A stretch of 64,000 nucleotides of DNA from Nocardioides albus (GTDB lineage Bacteria; Actinomycetota; Actinomycetes; Propionibacteriales; Nocardioidaceae), in contig NZ_BMQT01000001.1 in NCBI RefSeq assembly GCF_014648255.1, forward strand, positions 434,001 to 498,000, in the 5' to 3' direction. The translations under genes were made by a program, and so were the position numbers. The notes under the pieces were generated by a model. That model was given only the letters and a program-made list of their open reading frames with translations. It made no database searches and had not been told where the DNA came from. Shown one piece after another: positions 26,846 through 35,773 of this stretch; position 1 is the stretch's first letter, and each line of letters opens with the position of its first letter.

Positions 26846-28369
26846 ATGACCACTGCTGACCTCACCCCTGTCGACCACCTGATCGTCGGTGCCGGCTTCG
26901 GAGGCCTGTGCGCGGCGATCAAGCTCGAGGAGGACGGCGAGCGCGACTTCGTCGTCATCGAGAAGGGCTCCGGCGTCGGCGGCACCTGGCGCGACAACAC
27001 CTACCCCGGTGCCGCCTGCGACGTGCCCAGCCAGCTCTACAGCTACTCCTTCGCGCTCAACCCCGACTGGTCGATGAGCTTCTCGCCGCAGCCGGAGATC
27101 GAGGCGTACATCAACAAGGTCGCCGAAGGATCCGGCACGCTGGACCGCTTCGTCTTCGACACCGCGATGACCGCCGCGACCTGGGACGAGAACCGGCAGC
27201 GCTGGCTCGTCGAGACCGAGGGCAAGGCCGGGAAGAAGACGTACGCAGCGACCACCGTCATCGCTGGCCCCGGCGCACTCTCCGAGCCCAGGCTCCCGGA
27301 CATCGCCGGCATCGACACCTTCCAGGGCGAGATCTTCCACTCCGCGAAGTGGAACCACGACATCGATCTCACCGGAAAGCGCGTCGCGGTGATCGGCACC
27401 GGCGCCAGCGCGATCCAGATCGTCCCGGAGATCCAGAAGAAGGCTGCCCGTCTCGACGTCTACCAGCGCACCGCACCCTGGGTCCTCCCCCGCAACGAGC
27501 ACCGCTACTCCAAGCTCGAGAAGGCCGCCTTCCGTCACGTCCCCGGCGTCCAGCGACTCGCCCGCGCGGCGGTCTACTGGGGCCTCGAGGTCCGCGTCCT
27601 CGGCCTCGCCGTGCAGCCCCAGCTGACCAAGGCCCACGAGCTCATGGCGAGGAACAACATCCGTCGCGGCATCAAGGACCCCGAGCTGCGCCGCAAGGTC
27701 ACCCCCGACTACACCCTCGGCTGCAAGCGCACGCTGATCTCCAACGCCTACTACCCGGCGCTGGCCGCCGACAACGTCGATCTGATCACCGACGGCATCG
27801 CCCAGGTGAGCGAGAACGCGATCGTCGCCAAGGACGGCACCACCCGCGAGATCGACGTCCTCGTCGTAGCGACCGGCTTCTACACCACAGATCTCCCGAT
27901 CGCCCACGCCCTCACCGGCAGCAAGGGCCGCACGATGGCGGAGCGGTTCGCGGAGACCGGGATGAGCGCCTACAAGGGCACCACGGTCCCCGAGTTCCCC
28001 AACCTGTTCTTCATCGTCGGCCCCAACACCGGCCTGGGCCACTCCTCGATGGTCTACATGATCGAGTCGCAGGTGGCCTACGTCCGCGATGCGATCCGCA
28101 CCATGCGTACCAACGCCTACGCCACGGTCGAGCCGACCGAGGACGCCACCTCGGCCTGGAACGACGACCTGCAGGGCAAGATGGCGAACACCGTCTGGTC
28201 CGAGGGCGGGTGCGCGTCGTGGTATCTCGACGAGCACGGCCGCAACACCACCCTGTGGCCGAGCTTCACGTTCCTGTTCCGCCATCTGACCAGCAAGTTC
28301 GACGTCGACAAGTACGTGGTCACCGCAGCGACCACCACCGCCCCGATCAAGGAGAGTGTCCCCGCATGA
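26846..28369 (+). CDS. Flavin-containing (Baeyer-Villiger-type) monooxygenase
   Basis: A 507-aa FAD/NADPH monooxygenase. The FAD-binding motif is VDHLIVGAGFGGLCAAIKL. The Baeyer-Villiger fingerprint FxGxxxHxxxW is present as FQGEIFHSAKW. The NADPH Rossmann motif is VAVIGTGASAIQ, and VVATGFYTTDLPIAHALTG is the late ATG motif. It should insert oxygen next to a ketone or oxidise a heteroatom; the substrate cannot be read from sequence. Its stop overlaps the SDR start (ATGA), and it is divergent from a TetR gene. Confidence 0.9.
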   Translation: MTTADLTPVDHLIVGAGFGGLCAAIKLEEDGERDFVVIEKGSGVGGTWRDNTYPGAACDVPSQLYSYSFALNPDWSMSFSPQPEIEAYINKVAEGSGTLDRFVFDTAMTAATWDENRQRWLVETEGKAGKKTYAATTVIAGPGALSEPRLPDIAGIDTFQGEIFHSAKWNHDIDLTGKRVAVIGTGASAIQIVPEIQKKAARLDVYQRTAPWVLPRNEHRYSKLEKAAFRHVPGVQRLARAAVYWGLEVRVLGLAVQPQLTKAHELMARNNIRRGIKDPELRRKVTPDYTLGCKRTLISNAYYPALAADNVDLITDGIAQVSENAIVAKDGTTREIDVLVVATGFYTTDLPIAHALTGSKGRTMAERFAETGMSAYKGTTVPEFPNLFFIVGPNTGLGHSSMVYMIESQVAYVRDAIRTMRTNAYATVEPTEDATSAWNDDLQGKMANTVWSEGGCASWYLDEHGRNTTLWPSFTFLFRHLTSKFDVDKYVVTAATTTAPIKESVPA

Positions 28370-29202
28370 AGTCCTTCGACGACAAGGTAGTCGTACTCAC
28401 CGGAGCCGGCTCCGGGATCGGCCGCGCCCTGGCGGTCGACCTCGCCGGCCGCGGCGCCCGGCTGGCGCTCTCCGACGTCAACGAGGCCGGTCTGGCCGAG
28501 ACCGTCGAGCTCGCCAAGCAGGCCGGCGCCCGCGAGATCAAGGCAGACAAGCTCGACGTGGCAGACCGCGAGGCGTTCGAGACATACGCAGAGGGCGTGA
28601 TCGCCCACTTCAACCAGGTCAACGTGGTGATCAACAACGCCGGCGTCGCCCTGTCCGGTCGGGTCAACGACCTCGACTGGGAGGACATCGACTGGATCAT
28701 GGGCATCGACTGGTGGGGCGTCGTGCACGGCACGAAGTTCTTCCTGCCGTCCCTCATCGAGTCCGGCGACGCGCACATCGTGAACATCTCCTCGCTGTTC
28801 GGGCTGGTCTCGATGCCCGACCAGGCGTTCTACAACGCGGCGAAGTACGCCGTGCGCGGCTTCACCGAGGCGCTGCGCGAGGAGATGCTGATCGACGGTC
28901 ACAACGTCGGTGTCACCTCGGTCCACCCCGGCGGCATCAAGACCGCGGTCGCCCGCAGCGCCCGCGTCTCGGCCAAGGACGACCAGGCCGCGACCGCGAA
29001 GTTCTTCGACGAGAAGCTCGCCAAGATGGAGCCGGCTCGCGCCGCCGAGATCATCATCAAGGGCATCGAGAAGAAGCAGGCCCGCGTGCTGGTCGGCCTC
29101 GACGCCCACGTGATCCACAACTTCGGCAAGTTCACCGGCTCGCGCTACCAGGACCTGATCGCCCTCGGCGCGAAGTACGTGATGCCGAAGAAGAACGGCT
29201 GA
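28366..29202 (+). CDS. Short-chain dehydrogenase/reductase
   Basis: A 278-aa classical SDR. The cofactor motif is VVLTGAGSGIGRALA; NNAG (VVINNAGVALSG), the catalytic Ser in HIVNISSLFG and the YxxxK motif (FYNAAKYAVRGF) are all present, followed by SVHPGGIKT. It is translationally coupled to the monooxygenase, so an alcohol oxidised by the SDR may feed the ketone oxygenated by the monooxygenase. That pathway order is inferred. Confidence 0.92.
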   Translation: MKSFDDKVVVLTGAGSGIGRALAVDLAGRGARLALSDVNEAGLAETVELAKQAGAREIKADKLDVADREAFETYAEGVIAHFNQVNVVINNAGVALSGRVNDLDWEDIDWIMGIDWWGVVHGTKFFLPSLIESGDAHIVNISSLFGLVSMPDQAFYNAAKYAVRGFTEALREEMLIDGHNVGVTSVHPGGIKTAVARSARVSAKDDQAATAKFFDEKLAKMEPARAAEIIIKGIEKKQARVLVGLDAHVIHNFGKFTGSRYQDLIALGAKYVMPKKNG

Positions 29203-29231
29203 GGCCCGCACGCGACCCTAGACTGAGCGCC

Positions 29232-29765
29232 ATGCGCTTCGAGGCCGGTCATCCTGTTCGTGTCGAGTTCACGAAATGGGGTGGCCGGCCTCACTGGTCC
29301 TTCGCCGGCCTCTACCTCGGCGAGGACGAGCACGGCGAGTGGATCGGCCATCCGGTCGGCACCGAGTTCGCCCGTCCCGGGCACGGCTGGGTCGCCGACT
29401 GGGAGTCGGTCAGCCTCGTCCCCCACCACGACGCGGCGCACTTCCCCGCCTTCAACCGGCCCAACACCCGCGTGAGCTCGCAGATCTACATCGACATGTG
29501 CACCCCGCCGCAGTGGCAGGACTCGACGGTGACCTGCATCGACCTGGACCTCGACGTGGTCAAGAAGTTCGACGGCTCGGTCTACATCGATGACGAGGAC
29601 GAGTTCGAGCACCACCAGCTCGAGTACGGCTATCCGCCCGAGATCATCTCGATGACCGAGGAGTCCGCCGAGCGCGTCTTCCTCGCGGTCAAGGAGAGCC
29701 GGGCGCCGTACGACGATGTCACCACCGAGCGCTGGTTCGATGCGCTTGTTCGTCTAGGTATGTAG
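29232..29765 (+). CDS. DUF402 domain protein (FomD/nucleotide hydrolase-like)
   Basis: A 177-aa protein with the DUF402 barrel: PVRVEFTKWGGRPHW, QIYIDMCTPPQW and CIDLDLDVVKKFDGSVYIDDEDEFE. The acidic DLDLDV and DDEDEFE residues are the metal/phosphate site in characterised relatives that hydrolyse nucleoside diphosphates or nucleotide-linked intermediates. The substrate is unknown. The last residues (RLGM, stop) are encoded by the left arm of a nested hairpin. Confidence 0.85.
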   Translation: MRFEAGHPVRVEFTKWGGRPHWSFAGLYLGEDEHGEWIGHPVGTEFARPGHGWVADWESVSLVPHHDAAHFPAFNRPNTRVSSQIYIDMCTPPQWQDSTVTCIDLDLDVVKKFDGSVYIDDEDEFEHHQLEYGYPPEIISMTEESAERVFLAVKESRAPYDDVTTERWFDALVRLGM

Positions 29766-29839
29766 CCGAACCGTCACATCCCTCGCGGAACTCCGCTTGG
29801 GATGTGACGGTTTCTCTGCATACCTAGACGAACAAGCGC
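29742..29839. terminator. Nested two-stem hairpin between convergent genes
   Basis: Outer 21-bp arms (29742-29762 and 29819-29839, core GCTTGTTCGTCTAGGTATG) surround an inner 14-bp stem, AACCGTCACATCCC/GGGATGTGACGGTT (29769-29782 and 29799-29812). It spans the DUF402 stop codon and ends 14 bp before the convergent exporter stop. It is probably a bidirectional terminator. Confidence 0.85.
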
Positions 29840-29852
29840 CCCCGCTGCCGGC

Positions 29853-31205
29853 CTACGAGTCCGTCTCGGCCGCAGGCACCACCGGAGTGGACTTGTCCTT
29901 TCGCAGCGGACCGACGAGGCGCGGCCCGGACAGACGTGTCTCGATGCGCCATGACCGTCGGCTGAGCGGCTGGGCGATGTATTCGCCCAGGTAGACGCCG
30001 GAGGCGAGCGCCAGCGCGACCGAGGCCGCGGTGAAGAGGGCGACCAGGCCGACCGAGGTGGTCGCCGGCGTCTCCTGGGCGAGCATGGTGAGCCCGCGGT
30101 AGATCGAGTAGCCGGGCAGGAACGGCACGACCGAGGAGACCACGATGACCAGCGGCGGCACCTTCAGCCGGGTGGCGACCGAGTAGGCGACCAGACCGAT
30201 GAAGAGGGCGGAGACGGCCACCCGCCACGTACGTCCGACGTCCCCGGGCACGGCGATCGACAGGACCACGGCGATACCGGCGATGACCGCGATCGGTGCC
30301 AGCGTCCGCTTGGGCGCGTACGCAGCGTAGGCGAAGGCCGCAGCGCCGACCGCTCCGCCGACGGTGGCCAGGGTGATCGACTGCAGCGTGGTGACGTTGC
30401 CGGTCACCGCCCCGTGGATCGGCACCCCGACCGCGGCCGCGAAGACCAGTCCGCCGGTGACCCCGGCGATGATCCCTGCCGTGGAGACCAGTGCCTCCAG
30501 GATCCGGGCGCTGGCGGTGACGTGGAAGCCCGTGAGCGCGTCCTGCAGGGCACCCATGAAGCTGATGCCTGCCAGCATCACGGTGATGTTGGCGGTGATC
30601 GAGGTGGAGACGTCCAGGTCCAGCGGCAGCGCCGCGGCGACGACAGCCAGCAGCGTGGCCACGCCGGCCCCGGCGACCTGCAGGTAGAAGAGCGGCAGCC
30701 GCCAGCGACGGTGGAGGTAGTGCTGGAGCTGGTCGATCGTGGCACCGGAGATGAAGGCCAGGATGATCACGCGGATCTCACCACCGACGTAGACCGTGAA
30801 CGCCGCGGCCATCAGTGCCATGCCGAGCGTCACCGCCCAGCGCGGCCGGCGGTGGCCGCCGGAGATGATCCGGCCGAGCGCGATCCGGGCTCCCTGGAGG
30901 TCGACCTCGTCGCGTACGACCTGGCGGACCAGATGGTCGACCGCGGTCAGGTGGTCATAGTCGATGGTGCGGTGCTTGACCTGACGGGTGGTGTGCACCG
31001 GGATCGCCTCGGGATCGCCCTGGAAGCTCATCGAGAGGCTGGTGTAGGTGACGTCGACCTCGGCCTCGCGCAGTCCCAGATGCTGGGCGAGCGACCTCAT
31101 CGTCGCGGTCACGTCAGCCGCCCCGGCGCCGGTCGAGATCAACAGCTCACCGACGCGGAGGCAGAAGTCCAGAGTCAGATTCACCTCGCGTGCGTCCACC
31201 GTCAC
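29853..31205 (-). CDS. Threonine/serine exporter family membrane protein (ThrE-like)
   Basis: About 450 aa. The N-terminal cytosolic domain (LDFCLRVGELLISTGAGAADVTATM, VDVTYTSLSMSF) matches the ThrE domain. About ten hydrophobic helices follow, with GISFMGALQDALTGFHVTASARILEALV and the second half KVPPLVIVVSSVVPFLPGYSIYRGL. Characterised relatives export threonine and serine. The GTG at 31205 is the first plausible start; a GTG at 31199 is equally possible. Confidence 0.87.
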   Translation of the reverse strand: MTVDAREVNLTLDFCLRVGELLISTGAGAADVTATMRSLAQHLGLREAEVDVTYTSLSMSFQGDPEAIPVHTTRQVKHRTIDYDHLTAVDHLVRQVVRDEVDLQGARIALGRIISGGHRRPRWAVTLGMALMAAAFTVYVGGEIRVIILAFISGATIDQLQHYLHRRWRLPLFYLQVAGAGVATLLAVVAAALPLDLDVSTSITANITVMLAGISFMGALQDALTGFHVTASARILEALVSTAGIIAGVTGGLVFAAAVGVPIHGAVTGNVTTLQSITLATVGGAVGAAAFAYAAYAPKRTLAPIAVIAGIAVVLSIAVPGDVGRTWRVAVSALFIGLVAYSVATRLKVPPLVIVVSSVVPFLPGYSIYRGLTMLAQETPATTSVGLVALFTAASVALALASGVYLGEYIAQPLSRRSWRIETRLSGPRLVGPLRKDKSTPVVPAAETDS

Positions 31206-31281
31206 AGGGTGCCATTGGCCCGGTGACCGACAGGCATCCACGGTGCTCGACAAACACGCCCGCTCAAGGAACGCTCGATAC

Positions 31282-32409
31282 ATGCGGATCGACTTCCATC
31301 CCTCGCCACGGCCGACGCTCGGCGTCGAGTGGGAGCTTGCTCTCGTCGATCGCGAGACCAGGGACCTGGTCAACGTCGCCGACCACCTCTTCGCCCGCGC
31401 CAAGCCGCGGGTCCCCAACCCAGAGCGGATCCACAAGGAGCTGCTGCGCAACACCGTCGAGATCGTGACCGGGGTCTGCGAGAGCGTCGAGGAGGCGATG
31501 GACCAGATCCGGGAGACGACCGCGGGTGTCGTGAGCGCCGGCGACGACCTCGGCGTGGACCTCTTCGGCGCCGGGACCCACCCGTTCGCGTCGTGGACCA
31601 CGCAGGAGCTCTCTGCCGGGCATCGCTACCAGGAGCTGATCGACCGCACCCAGTGGTGGGGACGCCAGATGCTGATCTGGGGTGTGCACGTGCACGTCGG
31701 GCTGCCCTCGCGCGAGCGCGTGCTGCCGGTGCTCAACGGGCTGCTGACCTACTACCCCCACTTCCAGGCGCTGTCGGCGTCGTCGCCGATCTGGGCGGGC
31801 GTGGACACCGGATATGCGTCCAACCGGGCCCTGATGTTCCAGCAGTTGCCGACCGCCGGGCTGCCGTTCCAGTTCGCGGCGTGGGAGGAGTTCGAGGCGT
31901 ACGTCTCGGACCAGACGACCACCGGCGTGATCGAGGACATCAGCGAGATCCGCTGGGACATCCGGCCCTCGCCGCGGCTCGGCACCATCGAGAACCGGAT
32001 CTGCGACGGCGTCGCCACCATCCAGGAGCTGGGTGCGATCGCCGCGCTGGCGCACTGCCTCTGCGTCGACCTGGACGCGCGGGTGGCTGCCGGGGAGCCC
32101 ATCGCCACGATGCCGCCGTGGCACGTCCAGGAGAACAAGTGGCGCGCGGCCCGCTACGGGCTCGACGCGATCGTAATCCTCAACGGCGCCTCTGAGGAGA
32201 GACTGGTCACCGAGGACCTCGCCGACCTGCTGGTGCGGCTGGAGCCGGTGGCTGCCCGCCTCGGCTGCGAGAAGGAGCTCGCCGGGGTGCACGACATCAT
32301 TCACAAAGGCGCCTCCTACCAGCGACAACGCGCCATCGCCGCGTCCACTGAAGGTGATCTGGTCGCGGTGGTCGACTCGGTCGTACGTGATCTGCGCGGG
32401 TCGCTCTAG
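31282..32409 (+). CDS. Carboxylate-amine ligase, YbdK/glutamate-cysteine ligase type 2
   Basis: A 375-aa ATP-grasp-like GCS2 protein. PTLGVEWELALVD opens the fold; ELLRNTVEIVTGVCESV, WWGRQMLIWGVHVHVGLP and DIRPSPRLGTIENRICDGVATI are family blocks. Such enzymes join glutamate to an amine such as cysteine; the true substrate of the YbdK branch is often undefined. AAGGA lies about 11 nt upstream of the ATG at 31282. Three consecutive hairpins follow the stop. Confidence 0.88.
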   Translation: MRIDFHPSPRPTLGVEWELALVDRETRDLVNVADHLFARAKPRVPNPERIHKELLRNTVEIVTGVCESVEEAMDQIRETTAGVVSAGDDLGVDLFGAGTHPFASWTTQELSAGHRYQELIDRTQWWGRQMLIWGVHVHVGLPSRERVLPVLNGLLTYYPHFQALSASSPIWAGVDTGYASNRALMFQQLPTAGLPFQFAAWEEFEAYVSDQTTTGVIEDISEIRWDIRPSPRLGTIENRICDGVATIQELGAIAALAHCLCVDLDARVAAGEPIATMPPWHVQENKWRAARYGLDAIVILNGASEERLVTEDLADLLVRLEPVAARLGCEKELAGVHDIIHKGASYQRQRAIAASTEGDLVAVVDSVVRDLRGSL

Positions 32410-32417
32410 CGCGGATG

Positions 32418-32502
32418 CTGACCGAGGTAACTCGGTCAGCCGTCACTTACCTCGTGGAGTTCCGCGAGGTAAGCACGCGTTCACCGAGTTACCTCGGTGA
32501 AC
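32418..32502. terminator. Three consecutive hairpins sharing a GAGGTAA motif
   Basis: Stem 1 CTGACCGAG/CTCGGTCAG (32418-32439), stem 2 CTTACCTCG/CGAGGTAAG (32446-32473) and stem 3 GTTCACCGAG/CTCGGTGAAC (32479-32502). GAGGTAA or its complement recurs in each. They separate the convergent ligase and FUSC genes. Confidence 0.8.
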
Positions 32503-32504
32503 AT

Positions 32505-33620
32505 TCAGCGAGGCGGCAGCGGCGGCAGGGCGTCGGTCGCCTCGAACTGCCCCATCCCGGTGACCCCGAGCAGGTCGACGATGATCGACCTGATCTGGAC
32601 GAGGATGACCTCGGCGTTGAGCGATTCCGTACGTTCCACCTCGGCCGACTGCTCGCCGATCGCCAGCAGCACCGACCTGGACTCGTGGCTCAGTCCGTCC
32701 CGGCTGCGGCCCTCGGCCAGCTCGGCCTCGACCACGTCGACGGCGTCGGCGAGCCCGAACGCCAGCTGGTAGTAGCTCTCCGGCACGACGTCCCCGCGAT
32801 AGGCCGACACCGCCGCGCGGCGTACCAGCACCCGGGTGCTGCGCAGCGCACGGTCGAGGGGCTCGACGAGCTCGGCCATCCGATGTACGTGGCTGCGATG
32901 TCGGAACCGGAACGGCGAGACGGCCAGCACCGACATGCCCTCGTCGGAGGCATCCTGCAGCTCGCGGATCAGCGGGTCGGTCGCACGCGCGTCGGCGAGC
33001 ACCTTGAGTCCATGGACAGCATCCGCATCGAGCATCACCTGGCCGGCGGCACGCAGCAGCGAGGCGATCTTCCTAGCGACCACGGCCGCCTGCTCCCCGG
33101 GTCGCCGCAGCGGTGCGGCCGGCACGATCGAGGCGGCCACCAGTGCCACCGCACCACCGATCAGCGCGTCGGTCCAGCGCGTGAACGCCGCACCGGGCGT
33201 CGGCAGCAGGCCCATCACGAAGATCGACTGCACCGCGGCCTGGTTGCGGAAGACCTGGCCCGAGGAGATGAAGATGCCCACCGACATCGCCATCGCGACC
33301 ACCAGGGTCATCTGCCAGGCACCCTCGCCGATGATCTGGACCACGACGTCGCCCAGGAAGACCCCGAGCGCGACCCCGATGGTCACCTCCGTGACCCGCC
33401 TCAACCGCTGTCCGTAGGAGGTGCCGAGACTGACCACGGCCGCGATCGGCGCGAAGACGGGTTGGACGTGACCGAGCAGACCGGCCGCGATGAACCACGC
33501 CGCCCCCGCCGCCCCCGCGGCCTGCAGCACGTGCCACCGCTTCGACTTCAGTCGAGCCAGCCGGCGACGTACGTCGGAATCCACCTGCTCACGTGTGACC
33601 CGCCGAGCAGAGAACGCCAT
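32505..33620 (-). CDS. FUSC family (aromatic acid exporter-like) membrane protein
   Basis: A 371-aa integral membrane protein. The N-terminal helices (AAGAAGAAWFIAAGLLGHVQPVFAPIAAVVSL) and the VTIGVALGVFLGDVV segment are typical of FUSC/ArAE-type proteins, which are linked to efflux of aromatic acids. The C-terminal half is a soluble helical domain (SAEVERTESLNAEVILVQIRSIIVDLLG). The ATG at 33620 starts MAFSARRVTREQ; upstream sequence in this frame is repeat DNA, not protein. Confidence 0.82.
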   Translation of the reverse strand: MAFSARRVTREQVDSDVRRRLARLKSKRWHVLQAAGAAGAAWFIAAGLLGHVQPVFAPIAAVVSLGTSYGQRLRRVTEVTIGVALGVFLGDVVVQIIGEGAWQMTLVVAMAMSVGIFISSGQVFRNQAAVQSIFVMGLLPTPGAAFTRWTDALIGGAVALVAASIVPAAPLRRPGEQAAVVARKIASLLRAAGQVMLDADAVHGLKVLADARATDPLIRELQDASDEGMSVLAVSPFRFRHRSHVHRMAELVEPLDRALRSTRVLVRRAAVSAYRGDVVPESYYQLAFGLADAVDVVEAELAEGRSRDGLSHESRSVLLAIGEQSAEVERTESLNAEVILVQIRSIIVDLLGVTGMGQFEATDALPPLPPR

Positions 33621-33648
33621 GGTCGGAATTCTATCGGCCCAGACCCCC

Positions 33649-33804
33649 GCCGAGGCGTCACTCGCGTCGGCCGAGACGTCAGCCCCTCCGGCCGAGACGT
33701 CAGCCCCGCCGTCCGAGACGTCACTCGCGTCGGCCGAGTGGGCACTGCGGTGCCCACTCGGCCGACCGTAGTGACGTCTCGGCCGACCGTAGTGACGTCT
33801 CGGC
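33649..33804. repeat. 21-bp GACGTC repeat array with central hairpin (family R3, copy a)
   Basis: Four units of about 21 bp with the core GGCCGAGACGTCA in one direction, a central hairpin GCCGAGTGGGCAC-TGCG-GTGCCCACTCGGC (33733-33762), then two units in the reverse direction (CCGACCGTAGTGACGTCTCGG). The whole folds as one long imperfect palindrome. It lies between the HNH nuclease stop and the FUSC start. A related copy is at 36955-37070. Confidence 0.88.
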
Positions 33805-33814
33805 AGGGGCTGGG

Positions 33815-34465
33815 TCAGCGAGCGAGGGTCACCGAGACGGCCTGGTTGCCGCAGCCGTTCGCCGAGGTGAGGTTGGTGAGGGCCGATTTCTCGGTGCTGT
33901 CGACGGAGAGGCCCCAGCGGATCTTCACCGAGACGTACTCCTTCAGGTAGCGACACTTCTGGAGGTCGGGCATCCACCCGGCCGGGTCGGCGTCGGACTT
34001 CTCCTGGTTCTCGTTGTCGGTGACGCCGACGAGCGAGCCGTAGAAGCCGAGGTCGTTGGCGTAGTCGCGGCGCTCGGTCGAGGTCCAGGTGCGCGCCCCG
34101 GAGTCCCACGCCTCGGCGAGCGGGACCATGTGGTCGATGTCGATGTCGCTGGTGGCGGTCCAGGAGAGACCGTCGTAGTAGGAGTACCAGCGGCCGCCCG
34201 ACAGCGAGCAGCCGGACCCGACCGTCGGGGCCTCGTCGGCCTCCGCGATCAGCACCTCGTTGCGGGTGCTGCAGCCGTCGCCGTCGGCGTCGGTCCAGTG
34301 CTGGAAGAGGTCACGGTTGTAGCCGGTGCGGTTCTCGGCCGCGACCGGGAGGTCGGCGATGGCGGTCGAGAGCGACTGCGAGTAGGACTCGGCGTGCGCT
34401 GCCGCCGGAGTCGTGAGCGGCACGAGGGCGCCGCAGGCGAGGATGAACAGGCCACGGAGTTTCAT
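33815..34465 (-). CDS. Secreted HNH-type nuclease (DUF1524/GmrSD C-terminal-like)
   Basis: A 216-aa exported protein. The signal peptide is MKLRGLFILACGALVPLTTPAAAHA. The nuclease core is DIDIDHMVPLAEAWDSGA with a later NENQEKSDADPAGWMPD, the D-H...N...K pattern of the DUF1524/HNH family. Paired cysteines (DGDGCSTRNE, GSGCSLSGG) fit an extracellular protein. Such secreted nucleases are common in actinobacteria and are probably nutritional or competitive, not linked to the adjacent DNA methyltransferase. Confidence 0.88.
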   Translation of the reverse strand: MKLRGLFILACGALVPLTTPAAAHAESYSQSLSTAIADLPVAAENRTGYNRDLFQHWTDADGDGCSTRNEVLIAEADEAPTVGSGCSLSGGRWYSYYDGLSWTATSDIDIDHMVPLAEAWDSGARTWTSTERRDYANDLGFYGSLVGVTDNENQEKSDADPAGWMPDLQKCRYLKEYVSVKIRWGLSVDSTEKSALTNLTSANGCGNQAVSVTLAR

Positions 34466-34515
34466 GGGGGTCTCCCGAGGTGAGGTGTTCGGTCGCTCCC
34501 AGACGATGCCGCGTT

Positions 34516-35763
34516 TTACGCACCCCGTGTAACGCGGTTACCAGATGTCTCGAGAAGTTCATCCAGGTCGCGCTCGACCAACCCCTGTGTGTCGCCGTTC
34601 CCGTGGGCGGCGACCACCGCGCGCAGCCGCGCACGGGTGATGTCGGAGACGTACGCCATCTCGGCCTTGGCCGCGTTCGACCCTTCCCTGGTCGCCTCGG
34701 CGATCTGGACAGACCAGCAGGTACGCCGCGCCCCGTCTTCCACGTTGGCCAGCGCGACCGCATGGCCGGTGGTGCCGGAGCCGGCGAAGAAGTCGAGGAC
34801 CCTGGCGTCGGCGGGCATCGTCGCCAGGATCCGCCGGATCAGACCGGTCGGCTTCGGCGACTCGAACAGCGGCCCCACCAGCGCTTTCAGCTCGGCGACT
34901 GCAGAGTCGGTCGAGCCGATCTCCTCGGTCAGCCAGATCGTGGTGAGCTTCTTCCGGCGCGCGTCGCCGGACGCGTCCCTGGAGAGCCAGTCGCGCTGAT
35001 AGACGTCGACCCGCTCCCCCAGCTTCCCGCGTACGCGGCGGCACATCAGGTCGTCGGGGCGAGCCGCGATCAGCGGGGCGCTCCACCGCCAGACGGCCGG
35101 GCGACCGTCGCCGAAGACCGGCCAGATCTCCTGGGCACCGTCGAACGGCTCGATCTCGACGCGACCCGATTCTGGGTCGCCCCACACCGGGAAGTGGAGC
35201 GTCTTGGCGGTCGCCGGGTTGAACTTCTTGTTGGTGTTGCGCAGCGGCAGCCGTCGGTAGTGACGCCCGTCGTCGGTGACCAGCGGAAAGTCCCGCTCGT
35301 TCACGGCCTCCGGGATGCTCGACTCGAGCGCACAGGAACGGGCGTCCTTGGCGTAGACCAGCAGATACTCGTGGGAGGTCGCGAACCCGTTGCCGAGCTG
35401 GCGACCCTTGGGGTTGAGGTTGACCACGATCTGCGCGACCCGGTTGCGCTCGTCGAAGACCTCGTCCATCAGGACCTTGAGATGGGCGGCCTCGTTGTCG
35501 TCGATGGAGACGTAGATCGCCGCGCGGTCCGACATGACGGCGCTCGCCGCCTCCAGCCGTGGCCTCATCATCGCGACCCAGGCCTCGTGGCGGCCGGCAC
35601 GGCGGCCATCCTCACCGCGCCGGTCGTCGTGGTAGGCGAAGAGGCTGCCGGTGTTGTAGGGCGGGTCGATGTAGATCAGGTCGAACTTCTCCCCGGCCTT
35701 CGCGAGCGCCTGGAGCACATCGAGGTTGTCGCCCTCGACGAACGTGTTCCACGGCTCCCTCAC
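34516..35763 (-). CDS. Site-specific DNA-methyltransferase (adenine-specific type, beta class), orphan
   Basis: A 415-aa methyltransferase. The catalytic motif IV FDLIYIDPPYNTGSLFAYH comes before the SAM motif I VLDFFAGSGTTGHAV, the beta-class order shared with type III Mod subunits. DNKR-like AIYVSIDDNEAAHLKVLMDEVF follows the catalytic block, as in Mod proteins. N6-adenine is the likely target. No Res helicase or other restriction partner is adjacent, so it looks solitary. The GTG at 35763 is the start; the gene follows a lipoprotein gene by 10 bp. Confidence 0.88.
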   Translation of the reverse strand: MREPWNTFVEGDNLDVLQALAKAGEKFDLIYIDPPYNTGSLFAYHDDRRGEDGRRAGRHEAWVAMMRPRLEAASAVMSDRAAIYVSIDDNEAAHLKVLMDEVFDERNRVAQIVVNLNPKGRQLGNGFATSHEYLLVYAKDARSCALESSIPEAVNERDFPLVTDDGRHYRRLPLRNTNKKFNPATAKTLHFPVWGDPESGRVEIEPFDGAQEIWPVFGDGRPAVWRWSAPLIAARPDDLMCRRVRGKLGERVDVYQRDWLSRDASGDARRKKLTTIWLTEEIGSTDSAVAELKALVGPLFESPKPTGLIRRILATMPADARVLDFFAGSGTTGHAVALANVEDGARRTCWSVQIAEATREGSNAAKAEMAYVSDITRARLRAVVAAHGNGDTQGLVERDLDELLETSGNRVTRGA

Positions 35764-35773
35764 GCGGGGAACG

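Noticed and set aside
33621..34109. N-terminal extension of the FUSC protein into the GACGTC array
   Set aside because: The translated sequence is repetitive Ala/Asp/Ser from repeat DNA; MAFSARR at 33620 is the natural start.
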